Assembly: GCF_000174435.1 (NCBI RefSeq) | Contig: NZ_ACJN02000002.1 | Coordinates: 935,490-999,489 of the forward strand | DNA length: 64,000 nucleotides | Origin: Desulfonatronospira thiodismutans ASO3-1 | GTDB lineage: Bacteria > Desulfobacterota > Desulfovibrionia > Desulfovibrionales > Desulfonatronovibrionaceae | Direction: 5' to 3' | Shown: positions 33,965 to 43,110 of the stretch, piece after piece | How positions within the stretch are numbered: position 1 is the stretch's first letter | How the letters are laid out: every line of letters starts with the position of its first letter | Notes under the pieces: model-generated | Database searches by the model: none | Told to the model about the DNA's origin: nothing | The model's input: the letters and a program-made list of their open reading frames with translations, nothing else | Program-made: the position numbers and the translations under genes

Positions 33965-34624
33965 ATGACTTATACAGCCAAGTACCCCGAACCATATTGC
34001 AAAGACATGTTTGGTCTGCCTGTGTTGATGCTTGAACATGAGGCCCCGGAGCAGTTCAGTCTGCTGTTGCAGCAGGGATTTTTCATGCCGGTGCCAAAGG
34101 TATGCTCCCTGCGGGAGTTCCTCTGCGAACTGGTAGGAGTATGCGGAGTTTATACCGAAAAGAGCCTGCAGACCATCTTTCTGGATGGATCAGCAGTGGA
34201 CGATATTGATCAGGCTACCATCAGGCCCGGATGCAGGCTGGCACTTTCTGCAGCCATGCCGGGGCTTGTGGGAGCCACCATGCGCCGGGACGGCTATTTC
34301 AAGCGCATGCGCGAGGGCATCTCCCTGTCCAGCCGCCAGGAAGAGGAAACTGACTCAGAGCAGGATATTTCCTTTCGCATCCAGGTGCGCCTTTACAATG
34401 CAGTGGGACGGGACCTGGCCGGACTGTTTCTGCATCAGGGAATAATTCTGTCTTCCAGTGACCTGATGCAGTTTTTCAAATCCAGGCCGGACAAGTTTTT
34501 TTCGGAGCTGAAAAGCGTAAAATTTCAGAGTTCAGAACTGACTGTGGAACAGGGCAACCTTGAATCTTTGAATATACCCGAAGGTGAAGTCTTTTTGCGG
34601 GTGGTTTCCGGGGAAAAAGAGTAA
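33965..34624 (+). CDS. Unknown protein beside aor and mobB
   Basis: 219 residues, not assigned to a family. The first 110 residues include LCELVGVCGVYTEKSLQTIFLDG and IRPGCRLALSAAMPGLVGATMRR, a beta-strand-rich block with conserved-looking Gly/Pro turns. The second part (about 135-215) is a separate domain of mixed helices and strands with VRLYNAVGRDLAGLFLHQG. No signal peptide or membrane segment is seen. It lies between aor and a convergent mobB. The context suggests a link to tungsten/molybdenum cofactor or enzyme maturation, but the sequence itself gives no catalytic motif. Confidence 0.7.
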   Translation: MTYTAKYPEPYCKDMFGLPVLMLEHEAPEQFSLLLQQGFFMPVPKVCSLREFLCELVGVCGVYTEKSLQTIFLDGSAVDDIDQATIRPGCRLALSAAMPGLVGATMRRDGYFKRMREGISLSSRQEEETDSEQDISFRIQVRLYNAVGRDLAGLFLHQGIILSSSDLMQFFKSRPDKFFSELKSVKFQSSELTVEQGNLESLNIPEGEVFLRVVSGEKE

Positions 34625-34650
34625 TACCGCCTGCCACACGCTGCGTCTGA

Positions 34651-35352
34651 TCATTCAATGGATATGTTTATTTTTCCCGGGGAGTAGCCTTTCAGCTCCG
34701 AGAGCATGCCCTGGATGGACTTAGTTATGATCCTTTCCACAAAGGGGTTCATGGCCAGTTCCTGGTTGTTTACGGTGACCTTCATCCTGGAGTGCATGGC
34801 CTGGCAGTCCTGAATGCCGGCTTTTCCCGCGACCATCTCCCGGGCCAGGTCCAGGCATGTTTCCCGGCCGCAGGTGCCGCAGTCCAGGCCGGGCAGGGCG
34901 AATCCCCTGGACTGCACAATGTCCGCCAGGTCCTGGATGCTGCCGGCATGAGGCAGGTAATGGGTCTTTATCTTTCCCCACGTGGCTACGGCCAGTCCCC
35001 TGTCCAGGGCTTCCGCATCAGCCGGCTTTTTTAAAACCAGCACCCGCGGCAGCCATCCCAGATGTTTTCCTCCCTCCACCAGGAGCATTTTTGCTTGCAG
35101 AAGGGGTATGAGGTCCGGCAGGTATTTTTTTTCCTGCCAGTGGAAAAATGACTGTTCCCTGCTCAAGCCGATAACTTCCCTGACCACGGAAGACATCTGG
35201 GCCGTGTCCGTGTTGTCCTGGTCAAAGCCGTGTTCGGAAAACTTGGCTGCAGCCACCTTTATGTCTCTTTTCTGAAGTTCTTTGGCCAGCTTGAGCATAA
35301 GACCGGTTTTGCCGCTCTTTTTGTATCCCACGATGGATAGAGCCTGGATCAT
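34651..35352 (-). CDS. mobB: MobB-type GTPase with C-terminal Fe-S domain
   Basis: 233 residues from ATG 35352 (GAGGAG 6-7 bases upstream), although the frame extends to 35451 without another good start. The N-terminal P-loop YKKSGKTGLMLKLAKEL is that of MobB, the adaptor of molybdopterin-guanine dinucleotide synthesis. Residues about 155-190 contain CGTCGRETCLDLAREMVAGK followed by another Cys, the pattern of the four-Cys FeS domain PF04060. The combination is more elaborate than standard MobB (about 170 residues). It converges with the unknown gene at 33965. The probable role is nucleotide attachment to the pterin cofactor or its delivery to enzymes. Confidence 0.82.
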   Translation of the reverse strand: MIQALSIVGYKKSGKTGLMLKLAKELQKRDIKVAAAKFSEHGFDQDNTDTAQMSSVVREVIGLSREQSFFHWQEKKYLPDLIPLLQAKMLLVEGGKHLGWLPRVLVLKKPADAEALDRGLAVATWGKIKTHYLPHAGSIQDLADIVQSRGFALPGLDCGTCGRETCLDLAREMVAGKAGIQDCQAMHSRMKVTVNNQELAMNPFVERIITKSIQGMLSELKGYSPGKINISIE

Positions 35353-35597
35353 CTGTGCTCCTCTGAAGTTTTGACATTTAACAATACTTGCTCTAACATT
35401 AAAAAGTTTACGTGAGCGTAAAACAAGTAAGTTATCTGTATTTAAGCACAATAAATATTTCGAAATTCCAACTAGATGCGGGACAGCCCCGGAGGTTTAC
35501 TGATAATCTTCGCTGGAGGTGTCAGCCGGATTTATTTAATTCAGCTTTTTTACTATCCCCAGTCCCGGCTGTCCAGTCGGAGAAAAAAAGAACAAGC

Positions 35598-36857
35598 ATG
35601 AGCAGAGTGAACAAAATCAAAGGCTTTTTTGATCTTTTTCCTCCCGAAAGCACTTCTTATACTTTCATGGAAGACAAGGCCAGGGAGATATTTGCCAGGT
35701 ACGCCTACCAGGAACTGCGCACCCCGATTCTGGAGCAGACAGAGCTTTTCGCCCGGTCCATAGGCCAGGATACGGATGTGGTCCAGAAAGAAATGTACAT
35801 ATTCCCTGACCGCAGAGGCAGAAGCCTGACCATGCGCCCCGAGGCCACCGCCGGGGTTATCCGGGCCTATATCGACAGTCCTGCAGCCAGTTCCGGGAAT
35901 GTCAGCAGGTTTTTCACCCTGGGTCCCATGTTCAGGTACGAACGGCCCCAAAAAGGAAGGACCCGCCAGTTTCACCAGGTAAACGCGGAAATGCTGGGAG
36001 AGGATTCACCGTATGCCGATGCCGAGATTCTGTCCATGCTCTGGGGATATCTTCAGTCCCTGGGCCTCAAAGAGCTTGTTCTGGAGATCAATTCCCTGGG
36101 ATGTCCGGCCTGCCGTCCAGGCTTTGATGCAAAACTCAAGAGCTTTCTGGAGGGTATAAACAGAGACGTTTTTTGCGAGGACTGCCAGCGCCGGGCCGGA
36201 TCCAATCCCCTGAGGGTTCTGGACTGCAAGGCCGCGGGCTGCCGGGAGGTGGCTTCAGAGGCTCCAAGAATTGTGGACAACCTGTGTCCGGAATGCAAAG
36301 AACATTTTGACCGGGTGCTGGGTATTCTCAAGAGTTTTGACATTTACTATGAGCTGAACCCGTTCCTGGTGCGGGGTCTGGATTATTATCAAAGGACTAC
36401 TTTTGAGGTCATTTCCAACGATATCGGCTCTCAGTCAGCCGTGGCCGGAGGGGGCAGGTATGATGGCCTGGTTAAGGTCCTGGGTGGTCCGGAGGTGCCG
36501 GGCATCGGCTTTGCCTGCGGCATGGAGCGCCTGGCGCTTCTGCTGCAGGGTATCCAGGAAAGACCCATGGATTTTTATATGGCGGTTCTGCACGAAGATG
36601 CCCTGGATAAGGCCATGCTTATGGTAAGAAGGCTGCGCAGCAAAGGGTACCGCGGCGAGATGAGCTTTCAGGTAAGAAGCGTAAAGAGCCATCTGCGCCA
36701 GGCCAACAAGAAAAACGTCAAGACATGTCTATTGCTGGGCCTGGATGAAATGCATAAAAACCAGGTTCAGGTCAAGGATATGTCCACGGGTGTGCAGCGG
36801 GCCGTGAGTCAGGACGATGCAGAACAGGCTCTGGGCCTTGTATTTCAGCCCAGGTAA
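35598..36857 (+). CDS. hisS: Histidyl-tRNA synthetase
   Basis: 419 residues from ATG 35598 (MSRVNKIKGFFDLFPPE); the frame is open further upstream to 35412 but the family N-terminus starts here. Class II motifs are present: motif 2 GPMFRYERPQKGRTRQFHQ, the histidine-binding LVRGLDYYQRTTFEV, and motif 3 GIGFACGMERL. The C-terminal anticodon-binding domain is complete. An insert with CxxC pairs (SLGCPACRP, CEDCQRR, LCPECKEHF) is seen in many bacterial enzymes. aspS follows 41 bases downstream, a common pairing. Confidence 0.97.
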   Translation: MSRVNKIKGFFDLFPPESTSYTFMEDKAREIFARYAYQELRTPILEQTELFARSIGQDTDVVQKEMYIFPDRRGRSLTMRPEATAGVIRAYIDSPAASSGNVSRFFTLGPMFRYERPQKGRTRQFHQVNAEMLGEDSPYADAEILSMLWGYLQSLGLKELVLEINSLGCPACRPGFDAKLKSFLEGINRDVFCEDCQRRAGSNPLRVLDCKAAGCREVASEAPRIVDNLCPECKEHFDRVLGILKSFDIYYELNPFLVRGLDYYQRTTFEVISNDIGSQSAVAGGGRYDGLVKVLGGPEVPGIGFACGMERLALLLQGIQERPMDFYMAVLHEDALDKAMLMVRRLRSKGYRGEMSFQVRSVKSHLRQANKKNVKTCLLLGLDEMHKNQVQVKDMSTGVQRAVSQDDAEQALGLVFQPR

Positions 36858-36898
36858 TTTTCAGTACAAACCTCAACTCCATACAGGAACAAAACACA

Positions 36899-38710
36899 AT
36901 GGATGAAGCCAGAAGCAAGCTCGAGACCCAGCCCCTGGGGTGGTGGGTGAGATCTCATGGATGCAATGATCTGACCCTGGAACATGACGACAGGGAAGTG
37001 TGCCTCATGGGCTGGGTGCAGTACCGCCGGGATCATGGCGGACTTATTTTTATCGACTTAAGGGACAGGGACGGTCTGACCCAGGTGGTTTTCACCCCGG
37101 ATGTAAGTGCGCAGGCTCTGGAAGACGCTCACGCCCTGCGCAGCGAGTATGTCCTGGCTGTAAAGGGGGTGGTGCGCAGAAGGCCGGAGGATATGATCAA
37201 TCCCAACCTGTACACCGGCGATATTGAAGTCGCGGTCAGGGAATTCAAGCTGTTGAACCGCTCCAGAACTCCTCCTTTCCTCATAGAAGACAGGGCTGAG
37301 GCGGCAGAGAACCTGCGGCTCAAGCATCGTTATCTGGATCTGAGGCGGCCGGCGGTGGCCGGAAATCTGCGACTTCGCAGCCAGGTGGTGCATGAGATTA
37401 GAAATTTTCTGCACAGTTCAGGCTTCACGGAAGTGGAAACCCCGGTTCTGACCAGGAGCACCCCGGAGGGAGCCAGGGACTTCCTTGTTCCCAGCCGCTT
37501 GAGTCAGGGGCATTTCTATGCTCTGCCCCAGTCTCCGCAGCTATTTAAGCAGCTGCTCATGTGCGCGGGCATGGACCGCTACTACCAGGTGGTCAAGTGT
37601 TTCCGGGACGAGGATCTGCGGGCGGATCGCCAGCCGGAGTTCACCCAGGTGGACATGGAGATGTCCTTTGTGGAAGAAGAAGGGGTCATGTCTGAATCGG
37701 AAAACATGATTGCCCGGCTGTTCAAGGAAGTCCTGGACGTGGAGCTTGAGACCCCCTTTCAGAGGCTTGACTATTCCCGGGCCATTGCTGACTATGGTCT
37801 GGACCGTCCGGACGTGCGCTTTGATTTGACTCTCAAGGATGTTACTGACGTGGTGCGCGGCTCAGGTTTCAACCTGTTTGCCAGGGCTGAGCTGGTCAAG
37901 GCCCTGCGCGTGCCCGGAGGAGCAGAGCTAAGCCGCAGGGAAATCGACGAGTATACTGATTTTGTAGGTATTTACGGGGCCAAGGGGCTGGCCTGGATCA
38001 AGATAAAGGAGGACGAATGGCAGTCCCCCATTGCCAAGTTTTTGAGCCGGGAGGAGTGCAGCGGGCTGACAGAGGCCCTGGGACTGGAGGCCGGGGATAT
38101 TGTTTTCTTTCAGGCTGCGTCCCCGGAGGTGGTGAACAACTCCCTGGGCTATCTGCGTTTGAAGCTGGGTGAAAGATTCGGGCTCATTCCCAGAGATACC
38201 TTTGCACCCATCTGGATCATGGATTTTCCCCTCCTGGAATGGGACGGGGAGGAAAAGAGATGGATGGCCAGGCATCACCCTTTCACCTCGCCCAAGGACG
38301 GACACATGGATCTTCTGGAAAAAGAGCCGGGACAGGCCCTGGCCCGGGCTTACGACATGGTCATAAACGGCCAGGAGGTGGGGGGAGGATCCATCCGCCT
38401 GCATACCCGGGAGGACCAGGAGAGAATGTTCAAGGCCCTGGGCATGGACCTGGAGGAGTCCAGGAACAAGTTCGGGTTTCTTTTGCAGGCCCTGGATTAC
38501 GGGGCTCCGCCGCATGGGGGGATCGCTTTCGGTCTGGACCGCTTAGTGATGCTCATGGCCGGGTGCTCTTCCATTCGGGACGTAATCGCCTTTCCCAAGA
38601 CCCAGAAGGCTTCCTGTCTTATGACCGAGGCCCCGGCAGCAGTATCCAACCGTCAGCTCAGAGAGCTGGGCATCCGCCTGAGGGAGGCGGAAAAAAAGCC
38701 GGAGGAATAG
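36899..38710 (+). CDS. aspS: Aspartyl-tRNA synthetase (bacterial type)
   Basis: 603 residues. The N-terminal OB-fold anticodon-binding domain has GWVQYRRDHGGLIFIDLRDR. Class II motif 2 is CFRDEDLRADRQPEFTQ, the bacterial GAD insertion domain spans about 285-425, and motif 3 is GIAFGLDRLVMLM. The length is typical (about 590-610). It charges tRNA-Asp, and possibly tRNA-Asn if no AsnRS exists; this cannot be decided from the window. Part of a hisS-aspS unit. Confidence 0.97.
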   Translation: MDEARSKLETQPLGWWVRSHGCNDLTLEHDDREVCLMGWVQYRRDHGGLIFIDLRDRDGLTQVVFTPDVSAQALEDAHALRSEYVLAVKGVVRRRPEDMINPNLYTGDIEVAVREFKLLNRSRTPPFLIEDRAEAAENLRLKHRYLDLRRPAVAGNLRLRSQVVHEIRNFLHSSGFTEVETPVLTRSTPEGARDFLVPSRLSQGHFYALPQSPQLFKQLLMCAGMDRYYQVVKCFRDEDLRADRQPEFTQVDMEMSFVEEEGVMSESENMIARLFKEVLDVELETPFQRLDYSRAIADYGLDRPDVRFDLTLKDVTDVVRGSGFNLFARAELVKALRVPGGAELSRREIDEYTDFVGIYGAKGLAWIKIKEDEWQSPIAKFLSREECSGLTEALGLEAGDIVFFQAASPEVVNNSLGYLRLKLGERFGLIPRDTFAPIWIMDFPLLEWDGEEKRWMARHHPFTSPKDGHMDLLEKEPGQALARAYDMVINGQEVGGGSIRLHTREDQERMFKALGMDLEESRNKFGFLLQALDYGAPPHGGIAFGLDRLVMLMAGCSSIRDVIAFPKTQKASCLMTEAPAAVSNRQLRELGIRLREAEKKPEE

Positions 38711-38771
38711 GCGCTTAGCACAAATTTCAAACAACCATGTTGGGTAGCTGTTCACTTTAATGATATGAGTT

Positions 38772-39042
38772 CCAGTGGTCCGGAAATTCGGCAAACAGGA
38801 CGTAAAAACTCGCTCCAAGGAAGCGTGAATCAAAACCTACACACGGGTTTGATAACCAGGATATTTCCTATAACATGCTTTGAATCAGGTTCGGTGTTTT
38901 ACGGTTTTGATTAATCACGCCACAGGCGTGATTACGCGTCGCTCAAATCCCGCACTTACTTTCTGGCAAATCTTGTTTTGAAAGTTGGGCAGACATAAGA
39001 AAGTAAGTGCGGGACCCTGTTTGCCGAACCTCCGGACCCTGG
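38772..39042 (+). mobile_element. MITE-like repeat, family B, copy 2, with nested 65-bp hairpin
   Basis: The outer ends are inverted repeats: GGTCCGGAAATTCGGCAAAC near 38777 against the reverse complement of the segment around 39018-39040, with only a few mismatches. The interior matches copy 1 (33682-33893) until about 38945, after which a 65-bp unit (38949-39013) is present that copy 1 lacks. It contains the REP palindrome at 38915-38931. It fills most of the gap between aspS and def. Confidence 0.75.
38949..39013. repeat. 65-bp unit with perfect 16-bp inverted ends, nested in family B copy 2
   Basis: CCCGCACTTACTTTCT (38949-38964) is exactly complementary to AGAAAGTAAGTGCGGG (38998-39013). 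The 33-base interior is not palindromic. It is absent from the corresponding place in copy 1, so it is either an independent small insertion or was lost from copy 1. Confidence 0.75.
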
Positions 39043-39127
39043 CTTTTCGCCCGCAGGGGTTGAATAGTTGCCATGTTGGTAACTTTTTCGCTTGGGTTGC
39101 GGACATGGCCCGCATTAGAGACTGATT

Positions 39128-39637
39128 ATGTCCAGAAAGATACATACATACCCGGATAAGATTCTGACCCAGAAGGCCAGGCCTGTGGAAAAGATCGACG
39201 ATTATATAATTGATCTTTCCCGGGACATGGCCAGGCTCATGTATGAACACAGAGGTATCGGGCTGGCCGCCCCCCAGGTGGGAGAGTCCCTGAGAGTGGT
39301 GACAGTGGACTTAAGCGGGCCTGACAACCAGGAAGACCTTTTTACCTACATAAATCCGGAGATTATCGCTTCCGAGGATGAGACCACCACCGAGGAGGGC
39401 TGCCTGAGTGTTGCGGGTTACCAGACCAGGGTCTGCCGGGCCAGGAAAGTTAAGGTAAGAGCCCTGAACCTGCAGGGAGAGGAAGTGATCCACGAAGGAG
39501 AGGATCTCTGGGCTGTATGTCTGCAGCACGAGATAGATCATCTCAACGGCATACTGTTTATTGACCATATCAGCCGGCTTAAAAGGGCCATGTATGATAA
39601 AAAAGTAAAAAAATGGCTGGAAAACAAAAAAGAATAG
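39128..39637 (+). CDS. def: Peptide deformylase
   Basis: 169 residues with the three metal/catalytic motifs of class I enzymes: GIGLAAPQVG, EEGCLSV (Cys ligand) and QHEIDHLNG (HExxH). It removes the formyl group from nascent N-terminal Met. The normal length is about 165-175. It overlaps fmt by 25 bases, and the two functions are consecutive steps of the same formylation cycle. It starts at ATG 39128 behind a weak ribosome site, just after TTGCGGACATGGCCCGC repeat sequence. Confidence 0.96.
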   Translation: MSRKIHTYPDKILTQKARPVEKIDDYIIDLSRDMARLMYEHRGIGLAAPQVGESLRVVTVDLSGPDNQEDLFTYINPEIIASEDETTTEEGCLSVAGYQTRVCRARKVKVRALNLQGEEVIHEGEDLWAVCLQHEIDHLNGILFIDHISRLKRAMYDKKVKKWLENKKE

Positions 39638-40569
39638 TCTTCATGGGCACTCCGGAGTTTGCCCGGATTGTGCTGGAAAAGTTGCTGCAGTGGCCCGGGG
39701 GTGCAGTAGTGGGGGTTTACTGCCAGCCGGACCGTCCCAGTGGACGCGGGCGCAGGCTTTCCTTCTCCCCGGTGAAGGAACTGGCTCTGGATCGTTGTCT
39801 GCCGGTGCTTCAACCTCCCAATTTCAAATCTCTGGAAGAAGTGGAAAAACTGGCTGATTTCCGACCGGACTATCTGGTGGTGGCGGCCTACGGTCTGATC
39901 CTTCCCTCTGCTGTTCTAGACACCGCCTCCGAGATGCCCATCAATGTGCATGCCTCCCTTCTGCCCCTGTACAGGGGGGCAGCCCCCATCCAGAGAGCCA
40001 TCATAGAAGGCCGCAGCAGGACCGGCATCAGCATAATGCGCCTTACTCCCGGCATGGACGAGGGGCCGGTGCTCATGGAGGAGTCCCTGGCCATAGAAGA
40101 ACAGGATACCGCTCAGAGCCTGCATGACAAGCTGGCCCTCCTGGGCGGGGATCTTGTGGTCAAAACACTGGAAGCATTGAAGCATGGAAAGATTGATCCT
40201 GTCCCGCAGGATCATGATCAGGCCACCTATGCGGCCAAGCTTACCAAGGAAGAGGGCCGCATAATCTGGGACAGGCCGGCAAAGGAAATTCACGACCAGA
40301 TCCGGGGCATGTATCCCTGGCCAGGGGCTTATTTTGACTGGACCAGTCCATCTGGAAAGACCATTCGCCTGAAGGTCTACCCGGGCAGGGTCGGCGGGGA
40401 CAGGCCCCCGGAAATAAACCCGGGCACTGTGGCGGGTCTGGAAGATGAGCATCTGGCCATTGCCTGCAGGGATAAAATGTATCTTACAGACAGGGTAAAG
40501 CCTGAAAACAGCAGAGAAATGTCCGCCCGCAGCTTTTACTGCGGCTTCATGCAGCAATGCCGGGACTGA
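39613..40569 (+). CDS. fmt: Methionyl-tRNA formyltransferase
   Basis: 318 residues. Formyl-THF transferase domain: IVFMGTPEFARIVLEKL, VVAAYGLILPSAVLD, NVHASLLPLYRGAAPIQRAI (catalytic N-H-S triad region) and GITIMRLTPGMDEG-like GISIMRLTPGMDEG. The C-terminal tRNA-binding OB domain covers about 205-310. It overlaps def and is followed 39 bases later by the DUF116 gene. Complete and intact. Confidence 0.96.
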   Translation: MAGKQKRIVFMGTPEFARIVLEKLLQWPGGAVVGVYCQPDRPSGRGRRLSFSPVKELALDRCLPVLQPPNFKSLEEVEKLADFRPDYLVVAAYGLILPSAVLDTASEMPINVHASLLPLYRGAAPIQRAIIEGRSRTGISIMRLTPGMDEGPVLMEESLAIEEQDTAQSLHDKLALLGGDLVVKTLEALKHGKIDPVPQDHDQATYAAKLTKEEGRIIWDRPAKEIHDQIRGMYPWPGAYFDWTSPSGKTIRLKVYPGRVGGDRPPEINPGTVAGLEDEHLAIACRDKMYLTDRVKPENSREMSARSFYCGFMQQCRD

Positions 40570-40608
40570 ATGTCTAGTGCTTACAACCCATAGCTTTTAA
40601 AATATAAG

Positions 40609-41514
40609 ATGAGCACAGAAAGCCAGAATTTTCTGGAGAAGGAAATCCAGGATTCCTTTGAGGCCAGAAAGAGGCTGTTCATAGGACTTATTACCGGGAC
40701 ATCCGTCCTTGTATGCCTGATCCTGCTTCTTTTGTGGTATATCCCTTACGTAGGACTGGACAGTATTCATCCCTGGGCACCGTGGGTTATGGGCACGGTG
40801 GTGGCTCTGGCCATAGGTTTTATCTTCTGGGTATCCCTGGGTCTGGTCCTGAACATTCTGCTCAAGCGCCCGGTTCTTTACTCCAGGAACCTGCGGGGCA
40901 TCAGCATAAAATTTTTCCTGCCGCTCATGACCATCTTCGGCAGGCTCCTGCGCATCCCCAAACAGAAGATCCGGGCCTCCTTCATCAAGGTGAACAATGA
41001 ACTTGTATTGTCCGAAAGCCGCAAATATCCCCCGGACAAGGTGCTCATGCTCATGCCCCACTGCCTGCAGAACAGCATCTGCAGCCGCAGGCTCACCTAC
41101 AATGTAAACAACTGCAAAAGGTGCGGTGAATGCAGTATCTCCGGACTTCTTGATTTAAGCAGCGAGTACGGAGTGCATATGGCTATTGCCACCGGCGGCA
41201 CCATAGCCCGAAGGATTGTGGTCAATATCCGGCCCAGGCTCATTGTGGCCGTGGCCTGCGAGCGCGACCTCTCCAGCGGCATTCAGGATGCCTACCCCAT
41301 ACCTGTCTACGGAGTCCTGAACGAACGTCCCAAAGGTCCCTGCCTGGATACCAGGGTGACCCTGGAGCATGTAAGACTGGCTCTGGATAAGTTTGTTGAT
41401 GTCCCGATGCAGGACAGTAAGAGCAGCAGGCGCGGTGCAGATGGGTCAGAGCAGGTTACCGAAAGCAGAGTACAACTCTCAGAGATCAGTCTGAAAAATG
41501 CCCCAGGCAAGTGA
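40609..41514 (+). CDS. DUF116 membrane-anchored cysteine protein
   Basis: 301 residues. Two membrane helices near the N-terminus (about 23-45 and 58-82) are followed by a cytosolic DUF116 domain with conserved cysteines: MPHCLQNSICS, then NNCKRCGECSISGL, plus VACERDLSSGI. The Cys arrangement suggests an Fe-S or metal site. The family is of unknown function and recurrently lies with fmt and rsmB-type genes, as here. It overlaps the next gene by 17 bases. The C-terminal 30 residues are Ser/Arg rich and probably disordered. Confidence 0.88.
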   Translation: MSTESQNFLEKEIQDSFEARKRLFIGLITGTSVLVCLILLLLWYIPYVGLDSIHPWAPWVMGTVVALAIGFIFWVSLGLVLNILLKRPVLYSRNLRGISIKFFLPLMTIFGRLLRIPKQKIRASFIKVNNELVLSESRKYPPDKVLMLMPHCLQNSICSRRLTYNVNNCKRCGECSISGLLDLSSEYGVHMAIATGGTIARRIVVNIRPRLIVAVACERDLSSGIQDAYPIPVYGVLNERPKGPCLDTRVTLEHVRLALDKFVDVPMQDSKSSRRGADGSEQVTESRVQLSEISLKNAPGK

Positions 41515-42751
41515 TCCCCGCGCTGTCGCCCTGAACGTGGTTCTTGATGCCCTGCGGCCCGGCCGGGACCTGCAGATGGTCCTGGACAGAAACCTGGACC
41601 CGGAAATGGACCTAAGGGACAGGTCCCTGGCCACTGAGCTGGCTTATGGCTATCTGCGCTACAAGGGCCGCCTGGATTTTGTGCTGAACTGCTTTTTAAA
41701 GTCTCCGGCCGGGCTGTCCGGGAAAATCAGGGTCCTGATGGGCCTGGCTGCATATGAGATCTTCTTTCTGGAGCGCATCCCTGATTATGCTGCTGTTTCC
41801 AGGGCCGTTGCCCTGACCCGCAAGAGATTCGGTTCCCGCATGTCCTCCCTGGTAAATGCAGTCCTGCGCAAATGCTGCAGAGTAGATGCCTTTGATCCGG
41901 ATTTTTTCAGGCAGGATCATCCCGGAGAAATGCTTTTTTTGTCCAGGTTTTATTCCTGCCCGGAGTGGGTAGTAAAGCTCTGGCAAAAGGACTACGGGAC
42001 TGATATGGCCCGTGAATACCTGAAGCAGAGCCTGCAGAAACCGGCTGCAGGCGTAAGGCTCGCCCCGGGAGAAGATGCAGGCCGCCTGGATGAGCATTAT
42101 GTGCTCCAGCGCATTGGCCCTTCTATACTTTTAAGGGATAATTATCCCGGCCTGGAAGACCTTGAAAAAAACAAAAAGGTCGTCAGACAGAGCTTTGCCG
42201 GGCAAAAGACCCTCTGGGAACTGGGAATGGGGGACTGGAAGTCTCCTGTGTGGGATATGTGCGCCGGCCGGGGCGGCAAGACCATGCTCATGAGCAGCCA
42301 GGGCCTGCAGGTCTGGGCCAGTGATAATTATTTGCCCAGACTGGCCGGGCTGAAAAAGGAACTCCTGGAGCAGGTGCAAGTGCAGGTGTTTGCAGCCCAG
42401 GGGCAAAGCCCGCCTTTGAAGAAAAGTTCCGGCACAGTACTTGTGGATGCTCCATGTACCGGCCTGGGGGTGCTCTCCAGAAGACCGGACACCAAGTGGA
42501 AGCGAAGCCCCCGGGATGTGCTGGACTTTTGCCGCGTCCAGAAGGAACTGCTTGCTGCCGCCGCCAATGTCCTGCCCAGTAAAGGCCAGCTCATCTATGT
42601 CACCTGTACCCTGAGCAGACAGGAAAACCAGGAGCAGGTGACAGATTTTCTAAAGAAACACAAAGACTTTGAGTGCCTGCAGACTTACGGCACTGGAGCT
42701 GACGAAGACCTGGGGGAGTTCTTCTTCGGGGCAAGGCTGCAGCGAAGGTAG
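41498..42751 (+). CDS. rsmB: RsmB-like rRNA cytosine-C5 methyltransferase
   Basis: 417 residues. A NusB-like RNA-binding domain (about 1-130, ALNVVLDALRPGRDLQ, ELAYGYLRYKGRLDFVL) is followed by a Rossmann methyltransferase: VWDMCAGRGGKTMLM (SAM loop), LVDAPCTGLGVLSRRPDTKWKR (motif IV PC Cys) and YVTCTLSRQENQEQV (motif VI catalytic Cys in TC). The family modifies C967 of 16S rRNA; the domain order fits RsmB, although the C-terminal part is shorter than in E. coli. Operon def-fmt-DUF116-rsmB. Confidence 0.9.
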   Translation: MPQASDPRAVALNVVLDALRPGRDLQMVLDRNLDPEMDLRDRSLATELAYGYLRYKGRLDFVLNCFLKSPAGLSGKIRVLMGLAAYEIFFLERIPDYAAVSRAVALTRKRFGSRMSSLVNAVLRKCCRVDAFDPDFFRQDHPGEMLFLSRFYSCPEWVVKLWQKDYGTDMAREYLKQSLQKPAAGVRLAPGEDAGRLDEHYVLQRIGPSILLRDNYPGLEDLEKNKKVVRQSFAGQKTLWELGMGDWKSPVWDMCAGRGGKTMLMSSQGLQVWASDNYLPRLAGLKKELLEQVQVQVFAAQGQSPPLKKSSGTVLVDAPCTGLGVLSRRPDTKWKRSPRDVLDFCRVQKELLAAAANVLPSKGQLIYVTCTLSRQENQEQVTDFLKKHKDFECLQTYGTGADEDLGEFFFGARLQRR

Positions 42752-42858
42752 GACATTATAATAGTGAAAGCATACTTACGTGTTTCAGGTTTTCTTGTGG
42801 ACTTGTCAGTTTACAGGGTATATTCTGCTGCTGATTTCATTTATGATTGGAGGAAAAC

Positions 42859-43074
42859 ATGGAAAATGTATGCATTGAAATCCCCAGGGAAGTACTGCAT
42901 TCAGCCCGCACCACTCCAGAGGAACTGAAAAGAGAGCTTGCCATTCTTCTATATCAGCAAAACAAAATTTCTTTTGGCAAGGCCAGGGAACTCACGGGGT
43001 TAAACGTCTGGTCATTTCAGCAGCTTCTGGGCCATCGCGGAATTAACATCCACTATGATGTTGAAAGATTTTGA
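42859..43074 (+). CDS. UPF0175-family antitoxin
   Basis: 71 residues from ATG 42859 with GGAGG 6 bases upstream. MENVCIEIPREVLHSARTTPEELKRELAILLYQ followed by KISFGKARELTGLNVWSFQQLLGHRGI is characteristic of UPF0175, a helix-turn-helix-like antitoxin family usually paired with a DUF3368 PIN-type toxin. The toxin that follows is only a fragment. Confidence 0.85.
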   Translation: MENVCIEIPREVLHSARTTPEELKRELAILLYQQNKISFGKARELTGLNVWSFQQLLGHRGINIHYDVERF

Positions 43075-43110
43075 TGAAGATATGCAAAATCTTAAAAAGC
43101 TGGGTCGCTT

